Assembly: GCF_029338355.1 (NCBI RefSeq)
Contig: NZ_CP119802.1
Span: forward strand, 2,170,001-2,234,000
DNA length: 64,000 bases
Direction: 5' to 3'
DNA from: Halosegnis marinus
GTDB taxonomy: Archaea > Halobacteriota > Halobacteria > Halobacteriales > Haloarculaceae
A model generated the notes under the pieces. The model saw nothing but the letters and a program-made list of their open reading frames with translations. It had not been told where the DNA came from and searched no databases. A program made the position numbers and the translations under genes. Position 1 is the stretch's first letter. Every line of letters begins with the position of its first letter. Shown here piece after piece: positions 8,415 through 18,685 of the stretch.

Positions 8415-8469
8415 ACAGGCTTCGCCTGTTTCACACCGTAGTAGCCGAACGGCTACGACTACGGAGGTG
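8415..8469 (+). promoter_or_regulatory. structured rpl1 leader, probable L1 autoregulatory site
   Basis: Two hairpins precede rpl1. The first is ACAGGC-TTC-GCCTGT (8415-8429). The second has outer stem CCGTAG/CTACGG (8436-8441 with 8459-8464), a one-sided CGA bulge (8456-8458), inner stem TAGCC/GGCTA and a GAAC loop (8447-8450). The bulged helix resembles the asymmetric-loop helix by which L1 binds 23S rRNA and its own mRNA. Its 3' strand includes the first two G of the Shine-Dalgarno GGAGGTG (8463-8469), so folding would partly hide the ribosome-binding site. Confidence 0.7.
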
Positions 8470-8473
8470 AAAG

Positions 8474-9111
8474 ATGGCAGATTCGATACAAGACGCAGTC
8501 TCTCGCGCACTAGACGAGGCCCCCGAGCGGCAGTTCCGCGAAACGGTGGACCTCGCTATCAACCTGCGCGACCTGGACCTAAACGACCCCAACAACCGTG
8601 TGGACGAGTCTATCGTCCTACCGCGGGGGACGGGGCAGGAGACTCGAATCGTCGTGTTCGCGGAGGGCGAGACCGCCCTTCGGGCCGAGGACGTCGCGGA
8701 CGACGTGCTCGACGGTGACGCCCTCGAGGAGCTCGGGGACGACACCGACGCCGCAAAGGACCTCGCCGATGAGACGGACTTCTTCATCGCCGAGGCGAAC
8801 ATGATGCAAGACATCGGCCGCTACCTCGGGACCGTGCTCGGTCCCCGCGGGAAGATGCCGACCCCGCTCCAGCCCGACGACGACGTCGTCGAGACGGTGA
8901 ACCGCATGAAGAACACCGTGCAGGTTCGGAGCCGGGACCGGCGGACGTTCCACACCCGCGTGGGTGCCGAGGACATGTCCGCCGAGGACATCGCCGACAA
9001 CATCGACGTCATCGTCCGTCGACTCGAAGCGGACCTGGAGAAGGGCCCGCAGAACATCGACTCGATATACGTCAAGACGACGATGGGGCCGGCACAGGAG
9101 GTGCCTAACTG

Positions 9112-9112
<1 letters not shown>
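8474..9112 (+). CDS. rpl1: 50S ribosomal protein L1 (uL1)
   Basis: 212 residues, starting [20 protein letters not shown]. The universal L1 motif [12 protein letters not shown] lies near residues 118-129 and the C-terminal YVKTTMGP strand near the end. L1 forms the mobile E-site stalk and often represses its own operon. A strong GGAGGTG site lies 4 nt before the ATG. The stop overlaps the rpl10 start by one base (TGATG), so the genes are translationally coupled. Confidence 0.98.
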
Positions 9113-10167
<1,055 letters not shown>

Positions 10168-10173
10168 TTATCC

Positions 10174-10512
10174 ATGGAATACGTTTACGCAGCACTCATC
10201 CTGCACGAAGCTGACGAAGAGATCAACGAAGACAACCTGACCGGCGTGCTCGAAGCCGCCGGCGTCGACGTCGAGGAGTCCCGCGTCAAGGCGCTCGTCG
10301 CCGCGCTGGAGGACGTCGACATCGAGGAGGCCGTCGAGCAGGCGGCCGCCGTGCCCGCGGGCGGCGCGTCCTCCGGCGGCAGCGCCGGCGGCGACGCCGA
10401 CGAGGGGGGCGACGACTCCGAGGAGGAGGCCGAGGAGGCCGAGGCCGAGGAGGAGGACGACGACGAGGACGACGACGCCGGCGGCGAGGGGCTCGGCGAG
10501 CTCTTCGGCTGA
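10174..10512 (+). CDS. rpl12: 50S ribosomal protein L12 (archaeal P1)
   Basis: 112 residues. The helical N-terminal dimerisation domain ([20 protein letters not shown]) is followed by an Ala/Gly hinge, a highly charged acidic stretch and the conserved end GEGLGELFG that contacts elongation factors. It lies 6 nt after rpl10, as the last gene of the rpl1-rpl10-rpl12 operon. Confidence 0.97.
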   Translation: MEYVYAALILHEADEEINEDNLTGVLEAAGVDVEESRVKALVAALEDVDIEEAVEQAAAVPAGGASSGGSAGGDADEGGDDSEEEAEEAEAEEEDDDEDDDAGGEGLGELFG

Positions 10513-10615
10513 ATCGGCGACCGTCCGGTCCGTCGAGGACCGCGACTTCTCACATTTATCGCGCCCGCGAGCGGCCGCGCCGGGATTCAAGTAGGAAGCC
10601 GCGGCCACGCCCCGC

Positions 10616-11845
10616 GTGTTCGGCGTCACCCTCGCGGCGGAACCGGCGCTCGCCGCCCTCGGCTTCGTCGCCGCGGGCGTCGCGCTCGGGACCGTCTCGG
10701 GGCTGGTGCCCGGCCTGCACGCCAACAACATGGCGCTGCTGCTCGCGGGGGTCGCCCCTGCGCTCCCCGGCCCGCCGCGGCTCGTCGCAGCCGCGATGCT
10801 CGCCGCCGGCGTGGTCCACACCTTCCTCGACGTGGTGCCGACGCTGGCGCTGGGCGTCCCCGACCCGGCGATGGCCGCCGGCGCGCTGCCCGGCCATCGC
10901 CTAGTGATTCAGGGCCGCGGTCGCGAGGCGCTTCGACTCTCGGCGCTCGGCTCGGGGCTCGCGGTCGCGCTCGCCGTCCCGCTCGCGATACCCGTGACGC
11001 GGGCGATGACGGCGCTGTATCCGCACGTCGAGGCGCACCTCCCGGTCGTCCTGCTGGCGACGGCCGCGCTGCTCGTCTGTACGGAGTCGTCGCTCCCGGC
11101 GGCGCTCGCCGGCGCGGGCTGTTTCTGTGCGAGCGCGGCGCTCGGGGCCGTCACGCTCGACCTCGACCCCGTCGCGCCGCTCGCGGCGGGCGGGATGCTC
11201 GCGCCGCTGTTCGCCGGCCTGTTCGGCGCGCCCGTGCTCGTGGAGGCGTACGGCGGGAACGGCGTCCCCCGGCAGGACGACGCGACGGTCGCGCTCCCGC
11301 GGTCGGTCACGGGCGCGGTCGCCGGTGTGGGCACGCTCGCGGGCGCGGCCGTCGGCTACATCCCGGGCGTGTCGTCCGCGGTCGCGGCCACCGTCGCCCT
11401 GCTCGCCGTTCCGGGTCGGCTCGGCGCGCGCGGCTTCCTCGTCTGCGTCTCGGGCGTCAACACCGCCAACACGATATTCGCGCTCTTCGCCCTCGTGGCG
11501 CTCGGGTCACCGCGGACCGGCGTGCTCGTCGCGGTCGAAGCGACCGGTGCCCCCGTCTCGCTGGGACTGTGGCTGCCGGCCGTGGGCATCGCCGCCTGTG
11601 TGGGCTTCCTGCTCGTGCCGGCGGTCGGGGACCGCTACCTCCGGGTCGTGGGCGCGATGGACTACGCGCGCCTGTCGGTCGGGACGCTCTGTCTGCTCGT
11701 CTGTGTCGCGTACCTGTTCGCGGGGCCCGTCGGCGTCGCGACGCTCGGGGCCGCGACGCTGCTCGGCCTCGTGCCGCCGCGCTTCGGCGCCCGGCGCGTC
11801 CACCTGATGGGCGTGCTCGTCGGCCCGCTCGCGCTCGGGCTATAG
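10616..11845 (+). CDS. TctA/DUF112-family membrane permease
   Basis: 409 residues with about ten to twelve hydrophobic segments. Two inverted repeat signatures are visible: GLVPGLHANNMALLLAG near residue 30, and GYIPGVSSAVAATVALLA near 245. Such G-x-x-PG motifs mark the large membrane subunit of tripartite tricarboxylate transporters (TctA, DUF112). No solute-binding TctC or small TctB gene is nearby, so it may work alone, as haloarchaeal DUF112 proteins appear to. The GTG at 10616 is the only start giving the complete N-terminus. It converges with corA; the stops share CTATAG. Confidence 0.85.
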   Translation: MFGVTLAAEPALAALGFVAAGVALGTVSGLVPGLHANNMALLLAGVAPALPGPPRLVAAAMLAAGVVHTFLDVVPTLALGVPDPAMAAGALPGHRLVIQGRGREALRLSALGSGLAVALAVPLAIPVTRAMTALYPHVEAHLPVVLLATAALLVCTESSLPAALAGAGCFCASAALGAVTLDLDPVAPLAAGGMLAPLFAGLFGAPVLVEAYGGNGVPRQDDATVALPRSVTGAVAGVGTLAGAAVGYIPGVSSAVAATVALLAVPGRLGARGFLVCVSGVNTANTIFALFALVALGSPRTGVLVAVEATGAPVSLGLWLPAVGIAACVGFLLVPAVGDRYLRVVGAMDYARLSVGTLCLLVCVAYLFAGPVGVATLGAATLLGLVPPRFGARRVHLMGVLVGPLALGL

Positions 11846-12820
11846 GTAGTCCATCCGGTAGAAGTAGCCGAGCATCACGCCGGCGACGAGGGTCATCCCG
11901 ACCATCGCCGCCGGGTAGCCGTACGTCCACGCGAGTTCGGGCATGTTGTACGGCGACCCCGAGAAGTTCATGCCGTAGATGCCGGCGATGAAGGTGAGCG
12001 GCAGGAAGATGGTCGCGACGACGGTGAGCGTCTTCATCACCTCGTTCGTGGACTGCGACAGGGTGTTGAGGTAGATGTCGCGCGCGCCGGCGACGAGGTC
12101 GCGGTACGTCTCCGTGAGGTCCACCACCTGGACGAGGTGGTCGTACACGTCGCGGTAGTACTTCTCCGTGGCCTCGGCGACCTGGTCGGGGTCGCCGCGC
12201 GCGAGGACGCCGACGGCCTCCCGGGCGGGCCACGCGACCTTGCGGAACGAGAGCAGGTCGCGGCGGACGCCGTTGATGCGTTCGAGCGTCTCGATGTCCG
12301 TGGAGACGAGCACCTCCTCCTCGATTGCCTCGATAGCGTCCTCCACCCGGTCGAGCAGGTCGAAGTAGCCGTCCACCACCACGTCGAGCACGCGGTAGGC
12401 GGTGAAGTCCGGCCCCCGCTGGAGGAGGCGTTCGTCGCCGCGCTCGACGGCGTTCCACACGCGCTCGACCGCGGGTATCGCCGCGGTGGAGAGGGTGACG
12501 ACCCAGTCGTCCCCGATGAAGACGCCGACGGGGTCCTCGCGCACTTCCTCGTCGAACGGGCGGTCGCCCTTCGTGAGTTCGGCCGCCTTCACGAGGACGA
12601 AGGTGTAGTCGGCGTACTCCTCCGTCTTCGGCCGGACGTTGTTCGCCACGTCCTCGACGGCGAGGGCGTGGATGCCGAACACCTCGGCGACCGATTCCAG
12701 CGCCGCGAGGTCCGCGTCGTGTGCCCGAACCCACGTCGTGCCGGCCGCGTCGCGCGCGGCGACGAGGTCGCCGAACGGTTCGACGCCCCGCTCGGCCGAG
12801 TACACCACCGCGCGGCTCAC
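11840..12820 (-). CDS. corA: CorA-family magnesium/cobalt channel
   Basis: 326 residues. An alpha/beta cytoplasmic domain and long helices (to about 265) precede two membrane helices with the signature YGMNF between them near residue 285 (the GMN selectivity loop), followed by the acidic turn and a short positively charged end YFYRMDYL. This gives a pentameric Mg2+ channel. The GTG start at 12820 overlaps the stop of a small upstream ORF by four bases (GTGA). Confidence 0.95.
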   Translation of the reverse strand: MSRAVVYSAERGVEPFGDLVAARDAAGTTWVRAHDADLAALESVAEVFGIHALAVEDVANNVRPKTEEYADYTFVLVKAAELTKGDRPFDEEVREDPVGVFIGDDWVVTLSTAAIPAVERVWNAVERGDERLLQRGPDFTAYRVLDVVVDGYFDLLDRVEDAIEAIEEEVLVSTDIETLERINGVRRDLLSFRKVAWPAREAVGVLARGDPDQVAEATEKYYRDVYDHLVQVVDLTETYRDLVAGARDIYLNTLSQSTNEVMKTLTVVATIFLPLTFIAGIYGMNFSGSPYNMPELAWTYGYPAAMVGMTLVAGVMLGYFYRMDYL

Positions 12821-12972
12821 GCCGACCCCCTCCCGAGGAAGAACAGCGACGCGCCGGCCATCAGCCCCACGAGCGTCAGCTCCCGTCCCGGATACGGTGC
12901 CGCGACGCCGGCGGCGTAGCCGACGAGCGCGAGGAGCGTACAGACCCCGCCGAGGAGCGCGAGCGGCTGCAT
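12817..12972 (-). CDS. small membrane protein upstream of corA, 51 aa
   Basis: 51-residue ORF, MQPLALLGGVCTLLALVGY onward, with two hydrophobic segments (3-24 and 31-48) joined by a loop APYPGREL. It ends in a four-base GTGA overlap with the corA start, so the two are likely one cistron pair. Family not recognised. Its coupling to corA hints at a role in Mg2+ transport, but that is inference. Confidence 0.7.
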   Translation of the reverse strand: MQPLALLGGVCTLLALVGYAAGVAAPYPGRELTLVGLMAGASLFFLGRGSA

Positions 12973-13014
12973 GTCAGCCGAATCCCCGGGCGGGAGGAAA
13001 AGCGTTGCCCGCCG

Positions 13015-13659
13015 TCAGGCCGGGTGGTCGAGCCCCTCGATGAGGGCGTCGATGTTCGCCTGCTCGTCCACCCGCGTCGGGTGGACGCCTACCGCGATGA
13101 CGTAGTCGCCCTCGTGTTCTATCTGCGTGATGTGGAGAAAGACCTCGACCTCCTGCCCGCCGGAGAGAGTGGCGTCGGCGCGGAACTTCGAGACGCGCAC
13201 CTCCTGGCCGAGCGTCGTCAGCGTCCGGTTGGACTCGAACCGGATGTTGTCGATGCTGCTGTACTGCTCCTGCAGGCGGAGCGCGAGCTCGCGGTTCGAG
13301 AGGTCCGAGACGGGGTTGAACGGCCCCTGACCGGCGATACGGACCTGCGGCGTGGAGAAGGCCGTGAAGCGCGCGACCTGCTGGTCGCCGAACAGCGTGT
13401 CGGCGGCCCGCGAGTACTCGGCGAGGTGGTTCGTCACGGACACCTCCCGCTCCTGCCCGGCGACGGAGAACGTCCGGTTCCGCTGGTCGGTCGTGACCCG
13501 CTGTTCGCTGTAGCCCGTCTCCTCCAGCGCCGCGTCCGATACCGCGACGGACTCGGCCTCGAAGGTGAGCGACTCGCTTCCGGTGAGGAAGCCGATACAC
13601 CCGCTCGTCAACAACAGGGCGGCCAGCGCGAGCGCGGCCGCGGCACGTCGGTTTTCCAT
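13015..13659 (-). CDS. haloarchaeal lipoprotein (DUF6517-like)
   Basis: 214 residues. A short basic N-terminus (MENRRA), a hydrophobic stretch and the lipobox LTSGC put a lipidated Cys at position 21. The mature part is a mixed beta domain (VFLHITQIEHEGDYVIAVGVHP). It fits the DUF6517 group of haloarchaeal lipoproteins of unknown function, held on the outer face of the membrane. It stands alone between the corA pair and cysS on the same strand. Confidence 0.8.
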   Translation of the reverse strand: MENRRAAAALALAALLLTSGCIGFLTGSESLTFEAESVAVSDAALEETGYSEQRVTTDQRNRTFSVAGQEREVSVTNHLAEYSRAADTLFGDQQVARFTAFSTPQVRIAGQGPFNPVSDLSNRELALRLQEQYSSIDNIRFESNRTLTTLGQEVRVSKFRADATLSGGQEVEVFLHITQIEHEGDYVIAVGVHPTRVDEQANIDALIEGLDHPA

Positions 13660-13708
13660 CGGTTGTCGTCGCGTACTCCCGTCGAGGTCATAAAAACGGT
13701 GGCTCCCC

Positions 13709-15193
<1,485 letters not shown>

Positions 15194-15273
15194 GCGCGCG
15201 AGTATTCCGGGCGACGGTTTCAACGCGTCGGTCCCGGCCCCGAGACCGTTCGGGGTCAGGGGCCGACGAGGGC

Positions 15274-15744
15274 CTACGCCGACAGCGCGTCCTCGACGTA
15301 GCGTAGCGCGTCCACGCCGTCGTCGCGCCCGACGAGACAGACCAGATGCCCCTCGCTCGCCCCCGCGGCCTCCGTCTCGACCCCCTCGACGTCGAGGCGC
15401 GCGAGGACGCGAGAGAGGTCCGCGACGACCACGTCGCCGGTGGCGAGGACGGCCGTGAAGTCGCCCCCGTCGGGACCGAACGCGGCGTCCCCGACCGACA
15501 GGAGCGCGTCCGCCACGTCCACGGGGCCGAGCCCGCTCCGCATATCGACGCGGGCCTCGCGGTCGGGCGACTCCGGGGTCGGCAGTTCGTCGGCGTAGCG
15601 GCGCAGCGCGGTCGCGACCGTCTCCTCGTCCCCGACGCCCAGATGTCGGGCCGCGGCGTTGTAGTTCACGACGCCCGCGGAGAGGGCCGCGTGGAGGAAG
15701 GGACGGCGGCGGACCGCCTCGCGCGTCTCGCTCGCGATGGTCAT
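15274..15744 (-). CDS. haloarchaeal conserved protein (DUF7523-like)
   Basis: 156 residues from MTIASETREAVRRRPFLHAALSAG. An N-terminal helical part looks like a helix-turn-helix (ALSAGVVNYNAAARHLGVGDEETVATALRRYA). The C-terminal part is ACT-like (DVEGVETEAAGASEGHLVCLVGRDDGVDALRYVEDAL). This layout suggests a small regulator with a sensing domain; I recall such proteins as DUF7523, without a known role. It is divergent from cbiX, sharing an 83-bp intergenic region, so it may control it. Confidence 0.7.
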   Translation of the reverse strand: MTIASETREAVRRRPFLHAALSAGVVNYNAAARHLGVGDEETVATALRRYADELPTPESPDREARVDMRSGLGPVDVADALLSVGDAAFGPDGGDFTAVLATGDVVVADLSRVLARLDVEGVETEAAGASEGHLVCLVGRDDGVDALRYVEDALSA

Positions 15745-15827
15745 ACGAGAGGCGTCCCGCAGAGGCACGAAAAGCGTGTCGCCTCCCCGTCCGAAGCCAC
15801 TAAGCGCCGCGCGGCCCTCGTTCGGGT

Positions 15828-16700
15828 ATGCAGGCGCTCGTCATCGTCGCCCACGGGTCGCACCTCAACCCCGACTCCTCGACGCCGACGTACACCCACG
15901 CCGACACCGTCCGCGAGGCCGGCGTCTTCGACGAGGTGCGGACGGCGTTCTGGAAGGAGGAGCCCCACTTCCGGGAGGTGCTCCGCACGCTCGAGTCCGA
16001 CGAGGTGTTCGTCGTCCCGCTGTTCGTCTCGGAGGGGTACTTCACCGAACAGGTCATCCCCCGCGAACTCCGGCTCGACGGCTTCGACGTCGAACAGTGG
16101 GACTCCGACGGCACCTCCGCCGATTCCACGACGCTCTCGGCCACGGACGTGGCTGGCAAGACCGTCCACTACTGCGGGCCGGCCGGCACCCACGACGCGA
16201 TGACCGACGTCATCGTCCGCCGGGCGGAGTCCGTGACCGGCGACCCCGACGTGGGGCCGGGGTTCGGCCTCGCCGTCGTCGGCCACGGCACCGAGCGCAA
16301 CGAGAACTCCGCGAAGGCCATCCGCTACCACACCGAGCGCATCCGCGACCTGGACCGCTTCGACGAGGTCCGCGACCTCTACATGGACGAGGACCCCGAG
16401 GTGGACGACGTGACCGAGTTCTTCGAGAGCGACGACGTGGTCGTCGTTCCCCTCTTCATCGCGGACGGCTACCACACGCAGGAGGACATCCCCGAGGACA
16501 TGGGCCTGACCGACGACCACCGGACCGGGTGGGACACCCCGACCGAGGTGGACGGGACCCGCATCTGGTACGCCGGTGCGGTCGGCACGGAGGAACTGAT
16601 GGCGGACGTGGTGCTCGAACGCGCCCGCGACGCCGGCGCGGACGTGGGCGACGCCGTCGAACGGGTACGCGAGGCGACGCGCAGGGCGGGCGCGGACTGA
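15828..16700 (+). CDS. cbiX: CbiX-type sirohydrochlorin cobalt chelatase
   Basis: 290 residues formed by two class II chelatase half-domains. The first half has VIVAHGSHLNPDS with the catalytic His at residue 9 and VVPLFVSEGYF; the second has VVGHGTERNENSAKAI and VVPLFIADGYH. It inserts cobalt into sirohydrochlorin in early-cobalt cobalamin synthesis (some homologues insert Fe or Ni). It is followed after 66 nt by a DR2241-type Fe-S protein gene. No other cobalamin gene is visible in the window. Confidence 0.93.
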   Translation: MQALVIVAHGSHLNPDSSTPTYTHADTVREAGVFDEVRTAFWKEEPHFREVLRTLESDEVFVVPLFVSEGYFTEQVIPRELRLDGFDVEQWDSDGTSADSTTLSATDVAGKTVHYCGPAGTHDAMTDVIVRRAESVTGDPDVGPGFGLAVVGHGTERNENSAKAIRYHTERIRDLDRFDEVRDLYMDEDPEVDDVTEFFESDDVVVVPLFIADGYHTQEDIPEDMGLTDDHRTGWDTPTEVDGTRIWYAGAVGTEELMADVVLERARDAGADVGDAVERVREATRRAGAD

Positions 16701-16766
16701 CGGCCGGCGGCCACGCGGTCCCGCCGCTTCGGGAGGATTCTTGAGCGTCCCGCGACTACCGCGGGT

Positions 16767-17855
16767 ATGCACGCGACACAGGTCGAGCGGCTGGCGACCG
16801 CGGCCCGCGAGGGGGGCGCCGAGCGGGACGGGCTCGCCGTCGACCACGGGGACGACGGCTTTCGGTTCTCCATCCCGGCCGAGGGGGTCGACGAGGACGG
16901 GCTCACTGAGGCCGACCTCGACCGACTGGCACGCGAGTACCCCGACTACGTCACGAACTTCGCCGTCTGGACCCGCGACCGCGCCGCCGCGGACGCCGCC
17001 TTCCTCCGGTGGGCCGAGCGCGCCGACGAACTGTCCGTGCCGGAGCGGTACGACCGCCTGCGCGAGGGCGCGGCCCGGACGTGGGGCGAGGTCCGCGTCG
17101 CCGTCTTGCTCGACGAGGACGGCGAGCGCCGGTACGACCTCCGCCACGAGGACGACGCCGGCGTCCCGACCGGGGACCTCGACCGCTACGACGACCCGCT
17201 CGACGCGCGGTCGCTCGTCAAGACGGACGACGACGGCCGCTACCGGCCGCTGAAGGCCGCGCCGTCGCTCCCGCACGGCTGGGTGTTCCCGGACCTCGAC
17301 GGCCGCGCCGCCGCCGAGACGGTCGAGTACGTCTATCCGGCGACCATCGCGAACTGGCACCTCGAAAACGAGGGCGAACTCGACGTCGACCACTGGCGCG
17401 AGACGATGGAGCGCCAGAGCGGTATCTACGGCGTCGTGAAGACGTGGGACCGCGGCGAGGGCCACGAGCACGTGAACTGGGTCGCGGAGGCGTGTTGTGA
17501 CGACTCGCAGTGTCTCAAGCGCCGGGAGTGGCAGTACGACGAGAAGACCGACCTCGACGTGGACGGCGGCGACGGCGTCTTCCCCTGCCGCGAGCCGTGT
17601 TCGCTCGTCGTCTCCGCGGCCCGCAAGTGGACGCGGCTGGAGGCGGAGACGGAGCGCACCTACGAGTTCACGCTGACGCCCTCCGAGAAGGAACAGGTCG
17701 AGGCCGTCATCGACGCGGTGGCGGACGGCCGGACGCGCGACATCCGCGAGGCGGACGTGAAGGACCCGGCGAACCGCTACCGGACGCGCTTCCTCCGCGC
17801 GAAGCGGTTCGACGGGGCGGGGAACCTCTCGGGGACGCCGACTGACGAGGAGTAA
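16767..17855 (+). CDS. DR2241-like [4Fe-4S] protein next to CbiX
   Basis: 362 residues. An N-terminal alpha/beta region is followed by a Cys-rich block in the middle-to-late part: AEACCDDSQCLKRREW, then about 35 residues on FPCREPCS, five Cys that fit a [4Fe-4S] site. The DR2241 family of Deinococcus (CbiX fused or paired with a 4Fe-4S domain) is the closest family I know. Pairing with cbiX supports a role in cobalt chelation or redox protection of the tetrapyrrole. Partner function is inferred. Confidence 0.8.
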   Translation: MHATQVERLATAAREGGAERDGLAVDHGDDGFRFSIPAEGVDEDGLTEADLDRLAREYPDYVTNFAVWTRDRAAADAAFLRWAERADELSVPERYDRLREGAARTWGEVRVAVLLDEDGERRYDLRHEDDAGVPTGDLDRYDDPLDARSLVKTDDDGRYRPLKAAPSLPHGWVFPDLDGRAAAETVEYVYPATIANWHLENEGELDVDHWRETMERQSGIYGVVKTWDRGEGHEHVNWVAEACCDDSQCLKRREWQYDEKTDLDVDGGDGVFPCREPCSLVVSAARKWTRLEAETERTYEFTLTPSEKEQVEAVIDAVADGRTRDIREADVKDPANRYRTRFLRAKRFDGAGNLSGTPTDEE

Positions 17856-17856
17856 C

Positions 17857-18402
17857 CTATCGGAGCGTCGCGAGGCCGCCGGCGACGAGCCCCGCGAGCA
17901 CGGCGAGGACGCCGAGCGCGACGTTCACGCCGTCGGCGGCGAGGACGGCCCCGGCGGCCAGCAGTACCGCGACGAGGCCGAGCCCGAGCGCCGAGACGGT
18001 CAGCGGGTCGGCGTCCGCGAGCGGTCCCCCCGGCTCGGGGTCGCGCGGCGTCCCGAGGTCCGGGTCGACGCGCACCTCGCTGACCGTCGTGTCGATGCCG
18101 ACGGTGACGTACCGGGTCTGTGCGCCGTGGGCGGTGACGATCTTCAGGCTGCCCGTCCGGTCGATTCCGTCGCCGCCCACCTCGACGCGGACCCGGCGCG
18201 CGTCGCCGCTGCGGACGTAGTGGTTCGTCGCGTCCAGCCGCGCGACGGAGGAGAGCGCGTCGTCGAGGTGGAGGTGGACGTGGGTGGACTCGCCGCGGTT
18301 GCGGAGTTCGACGACGAACGTGTCGTCCGTCTCGAACGCCTCGGGCACCTCCAGCGAGTGGAGCCCGGTGCGGTTTATTTCGGCGACGAGCGTGTCGGTC
18401 AC
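17857..18402 (-). CDS. haloarchaeal membrane protein (DUF7524-like)
   Basis: 181 residues from the GTG at 18402 (MTDTLVAEINRTGLHSLEVP). An N-terminal all-beta domain with a TFVVELRNRGESTHVHLHLDD core resembles a CARDB/Ig-like fold. Two C-terminal hydrophobic segments follow (from about 128). No signal peptide is seen, so the beta domain orientation is uncertain. It converges with the DR2241-like gene (one base between stops). Function unknown. Confidence 0.7.
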   Translation of the reverse strand: MTDTLVAEINRTGLHSLEVPEAFETDDTFVVELRNRGESTHVHLHLDDALSSVARLDATNHYVRSGDARRVRVEVGGDGIDRTGSLKIVTAHGAQTRYVTVGIDTTVSEVRVDPDLGTPRDPEPGGPLADADPLTVSALGLGLVAVLLAAGAVLAADGVNVALGVLAVLAGLVAGGLATLR

Positions 18403-18440
18403 GCCAGTCACCTCTCCCGCTCGTGACAAAAAGCGTTCGC

Positions 18441-18626
18441 TCAGGCCTCCCGCATGTCCGGCGGGAGCAGGTTCGGGATGCCCTCCTCGACGGGGTACTC
18501 CTCGCCGCACTCCGTGCAGACGAGCCGTCCCTCAAGTATCTCCTCGTCGTCCCGGCGGATGACCTCCAGTTCGAGCTCGGACTTGTCGAGCGGACAGCAG
18601 ATGATGTCCATCAGGTCCTCCTTCAT
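18441..18626 (-). CDS. Trm112-like methyltransferase activator
   Basis: 61 residues starting MKEDLMDIICCPLDK. It has a Cys pair in IICCPLDK and a second pair in LVCTECGEEYPVEEGIPNLLP, the zinc-ribbon and C-terminal PVxxGIPxLLP signature of Trm112/UPF0434. Archaeal Trm112 is a hub that stabilises and activates several tRNA, rRNA and protein methyltransferases; Trm5-like and other partners may be encoded elsewhere. The start chosen is at 18626; the open frame goes further without homology. Confidence 0.9.
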   Translation of the reverse strand: MKEDLMDIICCPLDKSELELEVIRRDDEEILEGRLVCTECGEEYPVEEGIPNLLPPDMREA

Positions 18627-18685
18627 GTCCGTTCGTGGGCGTGTCGGCGGCAAAAGCGTGCCGGAGCGCCGCGGTCGGTCGCGCG

